Shown here: positions 6,477-14,330 of the stretch, in pieces
How the letters are laid out: each line of letters begins with the position of its first letter
Numbering within the stretch: position 1 is the stretch's first letter
Source of the DNA: a virus
Virus record (IMG/VR): IMGVR_UViG_3300032311_000362
Span: 1-37,740 of that record
Strand: one strand, 5' to 3'
Length of the DNA stretch: 37,740 nucleotides
Made by a program: the position numbers and the translations under genes
Notes under the pieces: model-generated
What the model saw: the letters and a program-made list of their open reading frames with translations, nothing else
Databases searched by the model: none
Told to the model about the DNA's origin: nothing

Positions 6477-8780
6477 ATGGCTATTCAACAGATACCTGTA
6501 GCAAGTTTAAGCTCAGGTACATCAAGCTTAAATAATTTTACAATTATGACTGAAGCAAATGGTCATTCAAGAATTGATCTTACACAAGTTTTTCCAGCAG
6601 GCACCTATGTTATTGCATCTAAATTACTTGATACATCTTACGACATTTATTTAATTGCTGAAGATGGAACAAATGCTGGATATTTAGCAGCAAGCTCTTA
6701 TATTCAGATGACAATTACAGCATCCAAAGCATTTAATAAAGTCGTTCTATATGGTGCTACAAACAATGACGTTTTAACATTTGAGTACAGACCAGTATTT
6801 AGTGCAACTGGCGCATCAACTTCTGAATTTGCAGGTGCCGCAGCAAGAGCAACTTCTATTAATTCTTCAGATCTTCCAAACCAAAATAATACAACCACAA
6901 TAACTGGACAAAACTTTGCAACTGATGTTGAGGTTACTTTTACTGGAACTGACTCTGTTGCAAGATCTGCTAAATCTATTTCTCGTACAAATTCAACAAC
7001 TCTAGTTGTAACCCGCCCAGACGATATGCCAACAACATACTCTCCTTATACTATTACTGTATCAAATCCTGGAATCACCGCTCCAACTTCTTCAAATTCA
7101 CACAAACTTACAAATTCTATTACTGCAGGTAATGCTCCAATTTGGGTAACTTCTGCAACTCTTACTGCATACAAGAAAGACCAGGCTTATTCACAGATTA
7201 TTCAGGCAACAGATTCAGATGGCGGATCATCTGTAATTTATTCTATTGTTTCTGGAACACTTCCTACAGGTGTATCATTTAATACATCTACTGCAACATT
7301 TAGTGGAACTCCAACAACAAATACTGCAAGCCCATATTCATATACAATTCGTGCAACTGATGCAGGTGGCAACTTTGTAGATAGAGCTTTTACAGTTCAA
7401 CAACTAGTTCCAGACGCTCCAACTGCACCAGCAGGAACAGATATTGGAACAAGTCGGGCATATAACAACGGTGCAGTGTCTGTAGCATTTACACCAGCAG
7501 CTACTGGTCCAGCTGCAACATCATATACAGCAACTGCATATTTGGCTGGCGTAGCAACTGCATTTACAACAACAGGGGCATCAAGCCCACTAACAGTTCC
7601 TGGCCTAGCATCAAATACAGCATACACATTTGTAATTACTGCTTCAAATGCATCTGGAACTGGTTTAGCTTCAACAGCAAGTTCATCAGTTACAGCAACA
7701 ACAGTTCCACAAGCACCAACAGTTGGAACTATGAGTATTACTGGAACTACTGCTTCTGTTCCTGTAACAGCCAACGCTACTGGCGGTAAATCAATAACTA
7801 GCTATACAGTATTAGCAAATACTGGTGGATTTACTGCATCAAGTGCATCATCTCCACTATCTGTTGCAAGTCTAGGCTTTGGTAATACTTATACTTTTAC
7901 AGCTACAGCAACTAATGCAAATGGAGTGTCAGATGCATCTTCTGCTTCAAATGGAGTTGCACTAACATTCCCAGCATCAGATTCAGATAATTTTAATAGA
8001 ACTACAAGTTTATTGCTTGGAAATACTAGCGGTTCTGGACAAGCTTGGACCACTCGGCGTGGTACTTGGTATGCAAATGGATCACAGGCACAAAGTGATG
8101 ATGCAACTTCAACAGTTGCAATGGCAAGCATAGGTACTACTTCTTCAAATGTAACTGTTTCTGCAGATGTAACTGCTGGAACAGGTATTGCCTGGTATGT
8201 TTCTAGTGCAAGTTCATGGTGGGGAGCTGTTCCATATTATGTATCATCAACAGCAACAGTATGTGGAGCTTCAAGTGCAACAGGATCATCCAATCCACCA
8301 TCAGCATCTTGTTGTGGATCAGTAACAGCAAGATGTAGATATAGATGGGTTTCTCCATTAGGATGTGGAACTGCCTATGATTGGGAGTCAGGTTATTGCT
8401 CAGGATATTCTCCAGGGTATGATTGGCTTTCTTCTTGGTGTGGAGCAACTGGATTTAATCAAATGATTCAATATTATGATTGCCCCACAAATGGAAGCCA
8501 AACAACCTATGGTACTTATATTAGAGCATATAACAACGCAGGAGTTTCTAGCGATAGCCTAGTAACATCAAATACAAGCTCTTTCAATAATATAAACTCA
8601 ATGAAAGGTGTTTCTGCAGGTGGTTCTGTGGTTGTTTCAGCATACTCTGGAAGTGGGCTCAGTTCTCAATTAGGATCAAGCTTTACATATAATGGATCAC
8701 CAGTAGCAGGTTTTGGTATAATGAAAGGTAGCGGAGGAAGTCAGCAAGGATCAGTTGTAGATAACTTCTCTGTCGGATAA
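6477..8780 (+). CDS. Multidomain tail adhesin: IPT-like, Ig, FN3 and lectin-like domains (767 aa)
   Basis: The domains are, in order: an N-terminal beta domain (1-115); an IPT/TIG-like domain (about 125-210, TTTITGQNFATDVEVTFTG); a putative-Ig domain of the He_PIG type (about 218-310, IVSGTLPTGVSFNTSTATFS); two fibronectin type III-like domains (about 312-410 and 411-500); and a concanavalin/laminin-G-like domain (about 500-767) that opens DNFNRTTSLLLGN and closes VVDNFSVG. That last domain is interrupted at 596-669 by a segment holding all eight cysteines of the protein, rich in Trp and Tyr. Such domains bind surface sugars or proteins, so this is a probable receptor-binding tail protein. 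The start has AAAAGGAGAA upstream. Confidence 0.8.
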   Translation: MAIQQIPVASLSSGTSSLNNFTIMTEANGHSRIDLTQVFPAGTYVIASKLLDTSYDIYLIAEDGTNAGYLAASSYIQMTITASKAFNKVVLYGATNNDVLTFEYRPVFSATGASTSEFAGAAARATSINSSDLPNQNNTTTITGQNFATDVEVTFTGTDSVARSAKSISRTNSTTLVVTRPDDMPTTYSPYTITVSNPGITAPTSSNSHKLTNSITAGNAPIWVTSATLTAYKKDQAYSQIIQATDSDGGSSVIYSIVSGTLPTGVSFNTSTATFSGTPTTNTASPYSYTIRATDAGGNFVDRAFTVQQLVPDAPTAPAGTDIGTSRAYNNGAVSVAFTPAATGPAATSYTATAYLAGVATAFTTTGASSPLTVPGLASNTAYTFVITASNASGTGLASTASSSVTATTVPQAPTVGTMSITGTTASVPVTANATGGKSITSYTVLANTGGFTASSASSPLSVASLGFGNTYTFTATATNANGVSDASSASNGVALTFPASDSDNFNRTTSLLLGNTSGSGQAWTTRRGTWYANGSQAQSDDATSTVAMASIGTTSSNVTVSADVTAGTGIAWYVSSASSWWGAVPYYVSSTATVCGASSATGSSNPPSASCCGSVTARCRYRWVSPLGCGTAYDWESGYCSGYSPGYDWLSSWCGATGFNQMIQYYDCPTNGSQTTYGTYIRAYNNAGVSSDSLVTSNTSSFNNINSMKGVSAGGSVVVSAYSGSGLSSQLGSSFTYNGSPVAGFGIMKGSGGSQQGSVVDNFSVG

Positions 8781-8793
8781 AAAGGGGTAAAAA

Positions 8794-9036
8794 ATGGAAA
8801 ATGAACAAAAACCAGCTAGACCATGGGATCTATGGAACAAAGAAATTGGAAGAGTTCAGACAGAGGTGGCAGATCAAAGAATGTCAATTTGTAATGACTG
8901 CACTAAGTTTATCAAGCTTTCTGGACAATGTAAAGAATGTGGGTGTATAATGAAGATGAAGACAAAGTTACCCAATGCTTCTTGTCCACTTGGCAAGTGG
9001 GGCATTGAAAAAATAGAGTATAGAATAGGAAAATAA
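8794..9036 (+). CDS. Small zinc-binding-type protein, DUF6171-like (80 aa)
   Basis: The product is 80 residues. Six cysteines, at residues 33, 36, 46, 49, 51 and 64, are arranged as C-x2-C, C-x2-C-x-C and a final C-P, which is a zinc-ribbon-like pattern. The stretch CNDCTKF...QCKECGC is typical of a small family (DUF6171-like) found in many phages and of unknown role. The N-terminus is RPWDLWNKE. An AAGGGGT ribosome site precedes the ATG. It is the first non-fibre gene after the adhesins and is followed closely by the gene at 9038. The family assignment is from memory of the motif and is uncertain; zinc binding is inferred. Confidence 0.7.
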   Translation: MENEQKPARPWDLWNKEIGRVQTEVADQRMSICNDCTKFIKLSGQCKECGCIMKMKTKLPNASCPLGKWGIEKIEYRIGK

Positions 9037-9037
9037 T

Positions 9038-9289
9038 ATGTCAGAAGATATACAGTTAAGTCAAGATGTTCCACCAATTACAATAGCATTTGTAATTGAT
9101 GATCACGTTGTAGATATGATAAAAACAGATGAAAGACTAGCGTCAATTTTTTTAAGTAATCCTAAAATAATTGATATAACAAATGATAGAAATTTTTCAG
9201 AGATTCAAGTTGGAACAGAGTACCATGATGAAACTGGATTTTATGTTGACGGAGAGCCAACAAACTATACAGAAACTCCAACTGAATAA
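9038..9289 (+). CDS. Small hypothetical phage protein (83 aa)
   Basis: The product is 83 residues and acidic, with the pattern FVIDDHVVDMIKTDERLASIFLSNPKI near the middle. The last third, GTEYHDETGFYVDGEP, looks like the end of a small beta domain. The ATG lies one base after the upstream stop, so translation is probably coupled. No family is recognised. Similar short acidic proteins with a VVD-x-x-x-TDERLA pattern occur in phages beside structural genes, but no role is established here. An AT-only 9-bp inverted repeat overlaps its stop codon. Confidence 0.6.
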   Translation: MSEDIQLSQDVPPITIAFVIDDHVVDMIKTDERLASIFLSNPKIIDITNDRNFSEIQVGTEYHDETGFYVDGEPTNYTETPTE

Positions 9290-9338
9290 TAAATAATTTA
9301 TTATTTATTTTAAAAATATAAATTATAAGGGTGGAAAT

Positions 9339-10019
9339 ATGAAAAAAACAATAAAATATTATTTTTCTAATAAATTATTAAATGATTCAATTGTTGCTGC
9401 AAAAACTTTAATACCAGAATGGTATAAAAATGTTAAGCCAGCAAATTTTAAAAAAGACAATAAGCATAAAAATGTAAAAAATTGTGTTCCATTTTTAGAT
9501 GCTCTTTCTATTGGATATATGATAACCTTACCAATAGATTTAAATGTTTTACCTACAGAAGACTACACTTCTGTTCTAATAGATTATGGTCTAAAAGACG
9601 AGGGATATTTTGATGTATATCATCGTGAAGAACATTCAATTCCATTTCCAGAAGATGTATATGAAATAGAGTTTATATGGAGGATTGCAAACTCTTTTAA
9701 GCTTCCAAAAGGTTATTCTGCACTACTTACTCATCCACTAAATAGAAATGATCTTCCATTTATATCCTTAAGTGGAGTTGTTGATTTAGACGAAGGTATG
9801 CCAAAAGGAAACTTTCCATTTTATATAAAAAAGGGGTTTGAGGGCAAAATTCCAATGGGAACACCAATCATTCAAGTAATACCTTTTAAAAGAGATTCTT
9901 GGAAATTAGAACAGGATGATTCTTTATCTGAACTAGACGCAAAGTATCACTTTCTTACAAATAGAGTAAATAATGGTTGGTATAAGAATAATATGTGGAC
10001 TAGAAAGTCATTTGAATAA
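9339..10019 (+). CDS. Conserved-type phage protein of unknown function (226 aa)
   Basis: The product is 226 residues and soluble, with no signal peptide or membrane helix. It begins MKKTIKYYFSNKLL, followed by IPEWYKNVKP, NVKNCVPFLDALSIGY, THPLNRNDLPFISLSGVVD, and GKIPMGTPIIQVIPFKRDSW near the end. I recall this set of motifs from unassigned phage proteins of similar length. The phrase IPMGTPIIQVIPF resembles beta strands in dCTP deaminase/dUTPase-type folds, but no catalytic motif of those enzymes is visible. It precedes a ribonucleotide reductase and ends at a strong terminator. The start follows AAGGGTGG at good spacing. The function is unknown. Confidence 0.7.
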   Translation: MKKTIKYYFSNKLLNDSIVAAKTLIPEWYKNVKPANFKKDNKHKNVKNCVPFLDALSIGYMITLPIDLNVLPTEDYTSVLIDYGLKDEGYFDVYHREEHSIPFPEDVYEIEFIWRIANSFKLPKGYSALLTHPLNRNDLPFISLSGVVDLDEGMPKGNFPFYIKKGFEGKIPMGTPIIQVIPFKRDSWKLEQDDSLSELDAKYHFLTNRVNNGWYKNNMWTRKSFE

Positions 10020-10045
10020 TTAGACAACTTCTTTAATCTAAAAGT

Positions 10046-10081
10046 GCTATACCTAATGTTAAGGTATAGCCTTTTTGTTTT
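10046..10081 (+). terminator. Strong Rho-independent terminator
   Basis: A perfect 9-bp stem, GCTATACCT (10046-10054) with AGGTATAGC (10062-10070), encloses a 7-base loop and is followed by CTTTTTGTTTT. It ends the fibre and small-gene unit before the reductase promoter. Confidence 0.9.
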
Positions 10082-10085
10082 ACGC

Positions 10086-10114
10086 TTGAAACCATTAAAT
10101 AATTGTGTTATACT
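10086..10114 (+). promoter_or_regulatory. Promoter for the ribonucleotide reductase gene
   Basis: TTGAAA (10086-10091), a 17-base spacer and TATACT (10109-10114) make a near-consensus sigma-70-type promoter, with a TGT extension directly before the -10. It is the only promoter in the window with a good -35. The transcript would start near 10121. Confidence 0.8.
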
Positions 10115-10121
10115 TAGGTAC

Positions 10122-10142
10122 TACTTCGCAAAATCAGAAGTA
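10122..10142 (+). promoter_or_regulatory. Hairpin at the 5' end of the reductase mRNA
   Basis: TACTTC (10122-10127) pairs with GAAGTA (10137-10142) around a 9-base loop, right where the transcript is expected to begin. It may protect the mRNA 5' end. It is far too small for a cobalamin riboswitch. Confidence 0.4.
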
Positions 10143-10174
10143 CTCATCTAATTTTACTTTGAAAGGTATATATA

Positions 10175-12208
10175 ATGTCAGAAAGCGTATTTTCGTTTCG
10201 TCTATCAGAAGAATTTGTAGCTAAGTATCAGTTTACTCCCGCACCGTTTGGATTTTCAGATGCAGGGTCTAACTCACTTGGAGAGATTACTTTTATCCGT
10301 ACATATTCTCGTGTTAAGGAAGACGGTACAAAAGAACGCTGGCATGAAGTATGTCGCCGTGTAATTGAGGGTATGTATTCAGTACAAAAGAATCATGCTA
10401 AAGATAACCGTCTACCATGGAATGACAACAAGGCACAGAAGTCTGCACAAGAAGCTTTCCAAAGAATGTTTGAATTAAAGTGGACACCTCCAGGTCGTGG
10501 TCTTTGGGCGTTTGGAACTCCTATGACTATGGAGAAGCGTAACTCTTCATCCCTTCAAAATTGTGCAATGGTGTCTACAAGAGACCTTGACCGTAACGAT
10601 CCTGGTGCATTATTTGCATGGGTAATGGATGCATTAATGCTGGGTATTGGAGTTGGATTTGATACCCTTGGACAAGACAAGAAGATGGCAATCTATGCAC
10701 CTACAGAGCCAGAAGCAACATATGAAATTCCTGATACACGTGAAGGTTGGGTTGAATCAGTTCGTATGTTGATTAACTCGTTCCTACGCCAGAATCAATC
10801 AATTCAGCTTTTCAACTATGACCTAATCCGTCCTCTAGGAGCCCCTATTAAGGGCTTTGGAGGCGTTGCTAGCGGTCCAGCACCACTTATTGATCTCCAT
10901 ACACGCATTCGCAATGTAATAGGCTCTAGAGCAGGAGAGTTCTTGGATAGCCGTGCTATTGTAGATATTGTTAACCTTATTGGTACCTGTGTGGTATCAG
11001 GTAATGTTCGTCGTTCTGCTACCCTTGCACTTGGCACAGCAGAAGACAATGGTTTTATTAATCTTAAGAATCCAGAAGTATTTCCAGAGCGTAACTCCTA
11101 TGATCCAGAAAAGCCAGGTTGGGCATGGATGTCAAACAACTCTATTTCAGCAACAGTTGGAACAAAGTATGAAGACTATGTAGATCTAATTGCTGATAAC
11201 GGAGAGCCAGGCTTTATTTGGCTTGATGTTGCAAGAGAATATGGTAGATTGAAAGATGCGCCAGACTATAAGGATTCCCGTATTATGGGATTCAATCCTT
11301 GTGCGGAGCAGCCATTAGAGTCATACGAACTTTGTACACTTGTAGAAGTGCACTTGAATCGTCATGAGTCTAAGGAGGACTTCCTCAAGACATTGAAGTT
11401 TGCGTATCTTTATGGAAAGACTGTTACTCTTATGCCAACACATTGGCCAGTAACAAACGGTATTATGCAAAGAAACCGTCGTATTGGAACATCTTTGACA
11501 GGTATTGCATCATTTGCAGACACATATGGTCTTCCAACAACCCGTGAATGGATGGACGAAGGCTATGAAAAGATTCGTCACTACGATCACAAGTACTCAG
11601 AGTGGCTATGTGTTCGTGAATCAGTTCGTGTAACAACAGTTAAGCCGTCAGGATCTGTATCACTTCTTTCTGGTGCAACTCCTGGAGTTCACTGGGGACC
11701 TGGTGGAGAATTCTACCTACGTGCAATTCGTTTTGGAAACACTGATCCAATGCTACATCTTTTCAAAGCTGCAGGGTATAAGATTGAAGCAGATCTAGTA
11801 TCAGCAAATACCTCAGTAGTATATTTCCCAGTTGCTTCAGGACACAAGCGTGCAGAGAAGCAAGTAAGCTTATTTGAGAAGATTGGTTTGGCAGCAACTG
11901 CTCAGAAGTACTGGTCAGATAATGGTGTTTCTGTAACACTATCATTTGATAAAGAGAATGAGAAGAAGTTTATTGCTCCAGCTTTAAATATGTACGAAGG
12001 CCAGCTAAAGGCTGTATCCTTCTTGCCAATGGGAGACAAGGTTTATCCACAGCAACCTTATAGTGAGATATCAAGAGAGCAATATAACTCATACGTAGGA
12101 ACAATCGGTAAGATTGATTGGTCTGCTATCTATGATGGTGTAGAAAATCTTGAGGCTGAAGGAGAGCAGTATTGCTCCACAGACGCATGTGAGATTAAAC
12201 TGTATTAA
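10175..12208 (+). CDS. nrdJ: Adenosylcobalamin-dependent ribonucleoside-triphosphate reductase (class II)
   Basis: The enzyme reduces ribonucleotides to deoxyribonucleotides using adenosylcobalamin to make the radical, and so feeds phage DNA synthesis in the cytoplasm. The 677-residue sequence matches the monomeric class II type (Lactobacillus leichmannii RTPR, 739 aa). Visible residues: redox pair C130 (in NCAMVSTRDL) and C387 (in YELCTLVE); the active-site motif N374-P-C376-A-E378, with C376 as thiyl radical site; SGNVRRSATLALG; VKPSGSVSLLSGATPGVHW; and the C-terminal shuttle pair C667/C672 (CSTDAC). All key residues are present, so it should be active. GAAAGG precedes the ATG. It has its own promoter and uses mostly CGT for Arg, unlike the genes just upstream. 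Confidence 0.95.
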   Translation: MSESVFSFRLSEEFVAKYQFTPAPFGFSDAGSNSLGEITFIRTYSRVKEDGTKERWHEVCRRVIEGMYSVQKNHAKDNRLPWNDNKAQKSAQEAFQRMFELKWTPPGRGLWAFGTPMTMEKRNSSSLQNCAMVSTRDLDRNDPGALFAWVMDALMLGIGVGFDTLGQDKKMAIYAPTEPEATYEIPDTREGWVESVRMLINSFLRQNQSIQLFNYDLIRPLGAPIKGFGGVASGPAPLIDLHTRIRNVIGSRAGEFLDSRAIVDIVNLIGTCVVSGNVRRSATLALGTAEDNGFINLKNPEVFPERNSYDPEKPGWAWMSNNSISATVGTKYEDYVDLIADNGEPGFIWLDVAREYGRLKDAPDYKDSRIMGFNPCAEQPLESYELCTLVEVHLNRHESKEDFLKTLKFAYLYGKTVTLMPTHWPVTNGIMQRNRRIGTSLTGIASFADTYGLPTTREWMDEGYEKIRHYDHKYSEWLCVRESVRVTTVKPSGSVSLLSGATPGVHWGPGGEFYLRAIRFGNTDPMLHLFKAAGYKIEADLVSANTSVVYFPVASGHKRAEKQVSLFEKIGLAATAQKYWSDNGVSVTLSFDKENEKKFIAPALNMYEGQLKAVSFLPMGDKVYPQQPYSEISREQYNSYVGTIGKIDWSAIYDGVENLEAEGEQYCSTDACEIKLY

Positions 12209-12239
12209 TGGTAACGCACTGTTCACTTTAACACTTTTA

Positions 12240-12248
12240 TGGTATACT
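12240..12248 (+). promoter_or_regulatory. Extended -10 promoter before the head module
   Basis: TGG-TATACT lies at 12240-12248. TTCACT at 12222-12227 could be a weak -35 but is spaced only 15 bases away. The predicted start near 12255 meets the ATG at 12256, giving a leaderless mRNA. Confidence 0.6.
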
Positions 12249-12255
12249 TGTGGTT

Positions 12256-12663
12256 ATGACTACAGCAAATAATCCATTAATTAATCAAAAGACTGGTCTG
12301 CCTATTGTAGGAAATGTCCGTAAAAAGGTCATTGAAAAGAACTATGACTGGGGGCTTTATGTATACAAGAAGTCAACTGGAAAGTGGTTCACTGACGGTA
12401 GCGGTAACGTTTTAAACATTGAGTCAATGCGTAACGACTTTACTAAAATTGCGGAACTTAAAAGTGCAGCAAAGCACTATGGTGATCCAGGTGATGGTGA
12501 AGCAGTATTCGTTCCTGGACTAACACGTATTTCTGATGAAGAGCATTCAGAGCAAGCTGATAGAATGTCTAGTGGTTTAATTCCTTCAATGAATGACCTT
12601 GGGGCATGGAAAGCAGCACAGGATACATTGAACGTTGCTGGAAGAGAGGCTTTTGATGAATGA
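12256..12663 (+). CDS. Small protein preceding the portal gene (135 aa)
   Basis: The product is 135 residues and soluble. The ATG at 12256 is preferred over a GTG two codons earlier because it coincides with the predicted transcript start and no ribosome site is present. The sequence contains KNYDWGLYVYKKSTGKWFTD, then DGEAVFVPGLTRIS and a C-terminal helix-rich part (SMNDLGAWKAAQDT). I do not recognise a family. It is not a recognisable small terminase, as no DNA-binding helix-turn-helix pattern is evident. Its last codons overlap the portal start, so it is coupled to portal translation and probably belongs to head assembly. Confidence 0.65.
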   Translation: MTTANNPLINQKTGLPIVGNVRKKVIEKNYDWGLYVYKKSTGKWFTDGSGNVLNIESMRNDFTKIAELKSAAKHYGDPGDGEAVFVPGLTRISDEEHSEQADRMSSGLIPSMNDLGAWKAAQDTLNVAGREAFDE

Positions 12664-14290
12664 AGATATTGATTACACATACATTTCTGCAAGTTTAAAT
12701 ACCCAGGATGAAAAGCCTAATGTTTTTAAAGAGCAAGACCCTTTTAATAAAACATGGGATTCACTAAAAGATTATTCTGGACTAGATCAAAACTTTCGTC
12801 GTAGAACAACAAGAAATATTGGTAAGGCAGACTATACATCTGGACAAATATCTAGTGTAGATGTAAATAGCCCAGCATACCTTGGCTCAGCTAACGCAAC
12901 TCCAACAGGTGTTGATGCTTCATCAAAACAGATCAATCCTGGAACGGTATACAGAAATGGTTACGGACTATTTGATGTAATCACACCTCCATACAACCTA
13001 TACGAACTTGCAAACTTCTATGACACTTCATTTGCTAACCATGCTGCTATTGATGCAAAGGTTGCAAACATTGTTGGACTTGGATATTCCTTTGAAGTAA
13101 CAGACCGCACAATGCTTTCATTTGAAGGTAAAGAACAAGGTGCTACAGATAAAGCACGTAAGCGTATTGAAAGAATGAAACTTGAAATGCGTGACTGGCT
13201 TGAAGGTCTAAACGACGATGATTCATTTACAAAGACAATGGAAAAGGTTTACACAGATATTGAATCTACTGGAAATGGATACATTGAAGTAGGTCGTACT
13301 GTAAATGGAGAGATTGGTTATATTGGACATATTCCTTCAGCTACCATTCGTATCCGCCGTTTGCTAGATGGCTACATGCAGATCATTGGACAAAAGGTTG
13401 TTTATTTCAGAAACTTTGGAGCAAAGAATACAAACCCAGTAACAGCAGATCCACGTCCAAATGAGATTATTCACATCAAGGAATACTCTCCATTAAATAC
13501 ATATTATGGACTTCCAGATATTGTTGCAGCACTTCCATCTTTAGTTGGAGATCAGCTTGCATCACAGTACAACATTGACTACTTTGAGAACAAGGCTGTT
13601 CCACGTTATGTCGTAACCTTAAAGGGAGCAAAGCTTTCTAACGAAGCAGAAGATAAGATGTTCCGCTTCTTGCAGACAGGCCTCAAAGCTCAGTCACACA
13701 GAACTCTTTACATCCCACTTCCTGGAGATACAGATCAAAACAAGGTTGAGTTTAAGATGGAACCAATTGAGAATGGCATTCAAGATGGTTCATTCAAGGA
13801 GTACCGCAAGCAAAATCGTGACGATATTCTTGTTGCTCATCAGGTCCCAATTTCTAAACTTGGCGGTACAGATTCAGCAGCAATTGCAGCCTCTATTGCA
13901 CAAGATCGTACATTCAAGGAACAAGTTTCACGTCCTGCACAGGGTCATCTAAATAAGGTTATTAGCAAAATCATCAAGGAAAAGACAGACATACTTGAGT
14001 TAAGATTTAATGAGCTTACACTCACAGATGAAATTACTCAGTCACAGATCCTTGAGCGTTATGTTAAGACTCAGGTAATGATGCCAAATGAGGCTCGTGA
14101 AGCAATTGGACTTCCTCAACATCCAGATGGAGATACTCCATTTATCATGTCTCCAAGACAAGCAACAGATGCTGCTGCAAATCTTGCAGGGAACAGACAA
14201 AGAGATTCAGAAAGAACCAATAGCCAATCTGATGGTACTGCAACTACAACAGGACGCAATCCACAGGGTGAAGGCAGAGCGTCTCAATAA
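12656..14290 (+). CDS. Portal protein
   Basis: The portal is the dodecameric ring at one capsid vertex through which DNA enters and leaves. The 544-residue protein has typical portal features: YELANFYDTSFANHAAIDAK near residue 120; a long helix-rich middle; PNEIIHIKEYSPLNTYYGLP followed by the clip and stem region; YNIDYFENKAVPRYVV; and VAHQVPISKLGG before the C-terminal helices. The C-terminal tail is low-complexity and polar. ATG at 12656 is chosen over a TTG at 12635 because AGAGAGG sits at good distance before it. The gene overlaps the previous stop by 8 bases and precedes the protease, the normal head-gene order. Confidence 0.9.
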   Translation: MNEDIDYTYISASLNTQDEKPNVFKEQDPFNKTWDSLKDYSGLDQNFRRRTTRNIGKADYTSGQISSVDVNSPAYLGSANATPTGVDASSKQINPGTVYRNGYGLFDVITPPYNLYELANFYDTSFANHAAIDAKVANIVGLGYSFEVTDRTMLSFEGKEQGATDKARKRIERMKLEMRDWLEGLNDDDSFTKTMEKVYTDIESTGNGYIEVGRTVNGEIGYIGHIPSATIRIRRLLDGYMQIIGQKVVYFRNFGAKNTNPVTADPRPNEIIHIKEYSPLNTYYGLPDIVAALPSLVGDQLASQYNIDYFENKAVPRYVVTLKGAKLSNEAEDKMFRFLQTGLKAQSHRTLYIPLPGDTDQNKVEFKMEPIENGIQDGSFKEYRKQNRDDILVAHQVPISKLGGTDSAAIAASIAQDRTFKEQVSRPAQGHLNKVISKIIKEKTDILELRFNELTLTDEITQSQILERYVKTQVMMPNEAREAIGLPQHPDGDTPFIMSPRQATDAAANLAGNRQRDSERTNSQSDGTATTTGRNPQGEGRASQ

Positions 14291-14312
14291 TTGAGAAAAG
14301 CATAAAAAGGTT

Positions 14313-14321
14313 TGGTATAAT
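14313..14321 (+). promoter_or_regulatory. Extended -10 promoter before the protease-scaffold gene
   Basis: TGG-TATAAT at 14313-14321; a TTGAGA at 14291 is 19 bases away. The ATG at 14331 begins ten bases after the hexamer, leaving a leader of only about three bases and no ribosome site. Confidence 0.6.
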
Positions 14322-14330
14322 AGAATCGTC

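Noticed and set aside
9285-9305. Hairpin AATAATAAA/TTTATTATT after the 83-residue gene
   Set aside because: The 9-bp stem is all A-T and has a 3-base loop; it is not stable enough to call a terminator, although TATTTT follows.
10115-10174. Cobalamin riboswitch before the class II reductase
   Set aside because: The leader is about 55 bases, with only one small hairpin and no B12-box-like sequence.
12635-12655. TTG start for the portal gene
   Set aside because: ATG 12656 has AGAGAGG at proper spacing, and the upstream codons fall inside the previous gene's end.
12256-12663. Small terminase subunit
   Set aside because: No helix-turn-helix pattern and no large terminase next to it; gene order alone is not enough.
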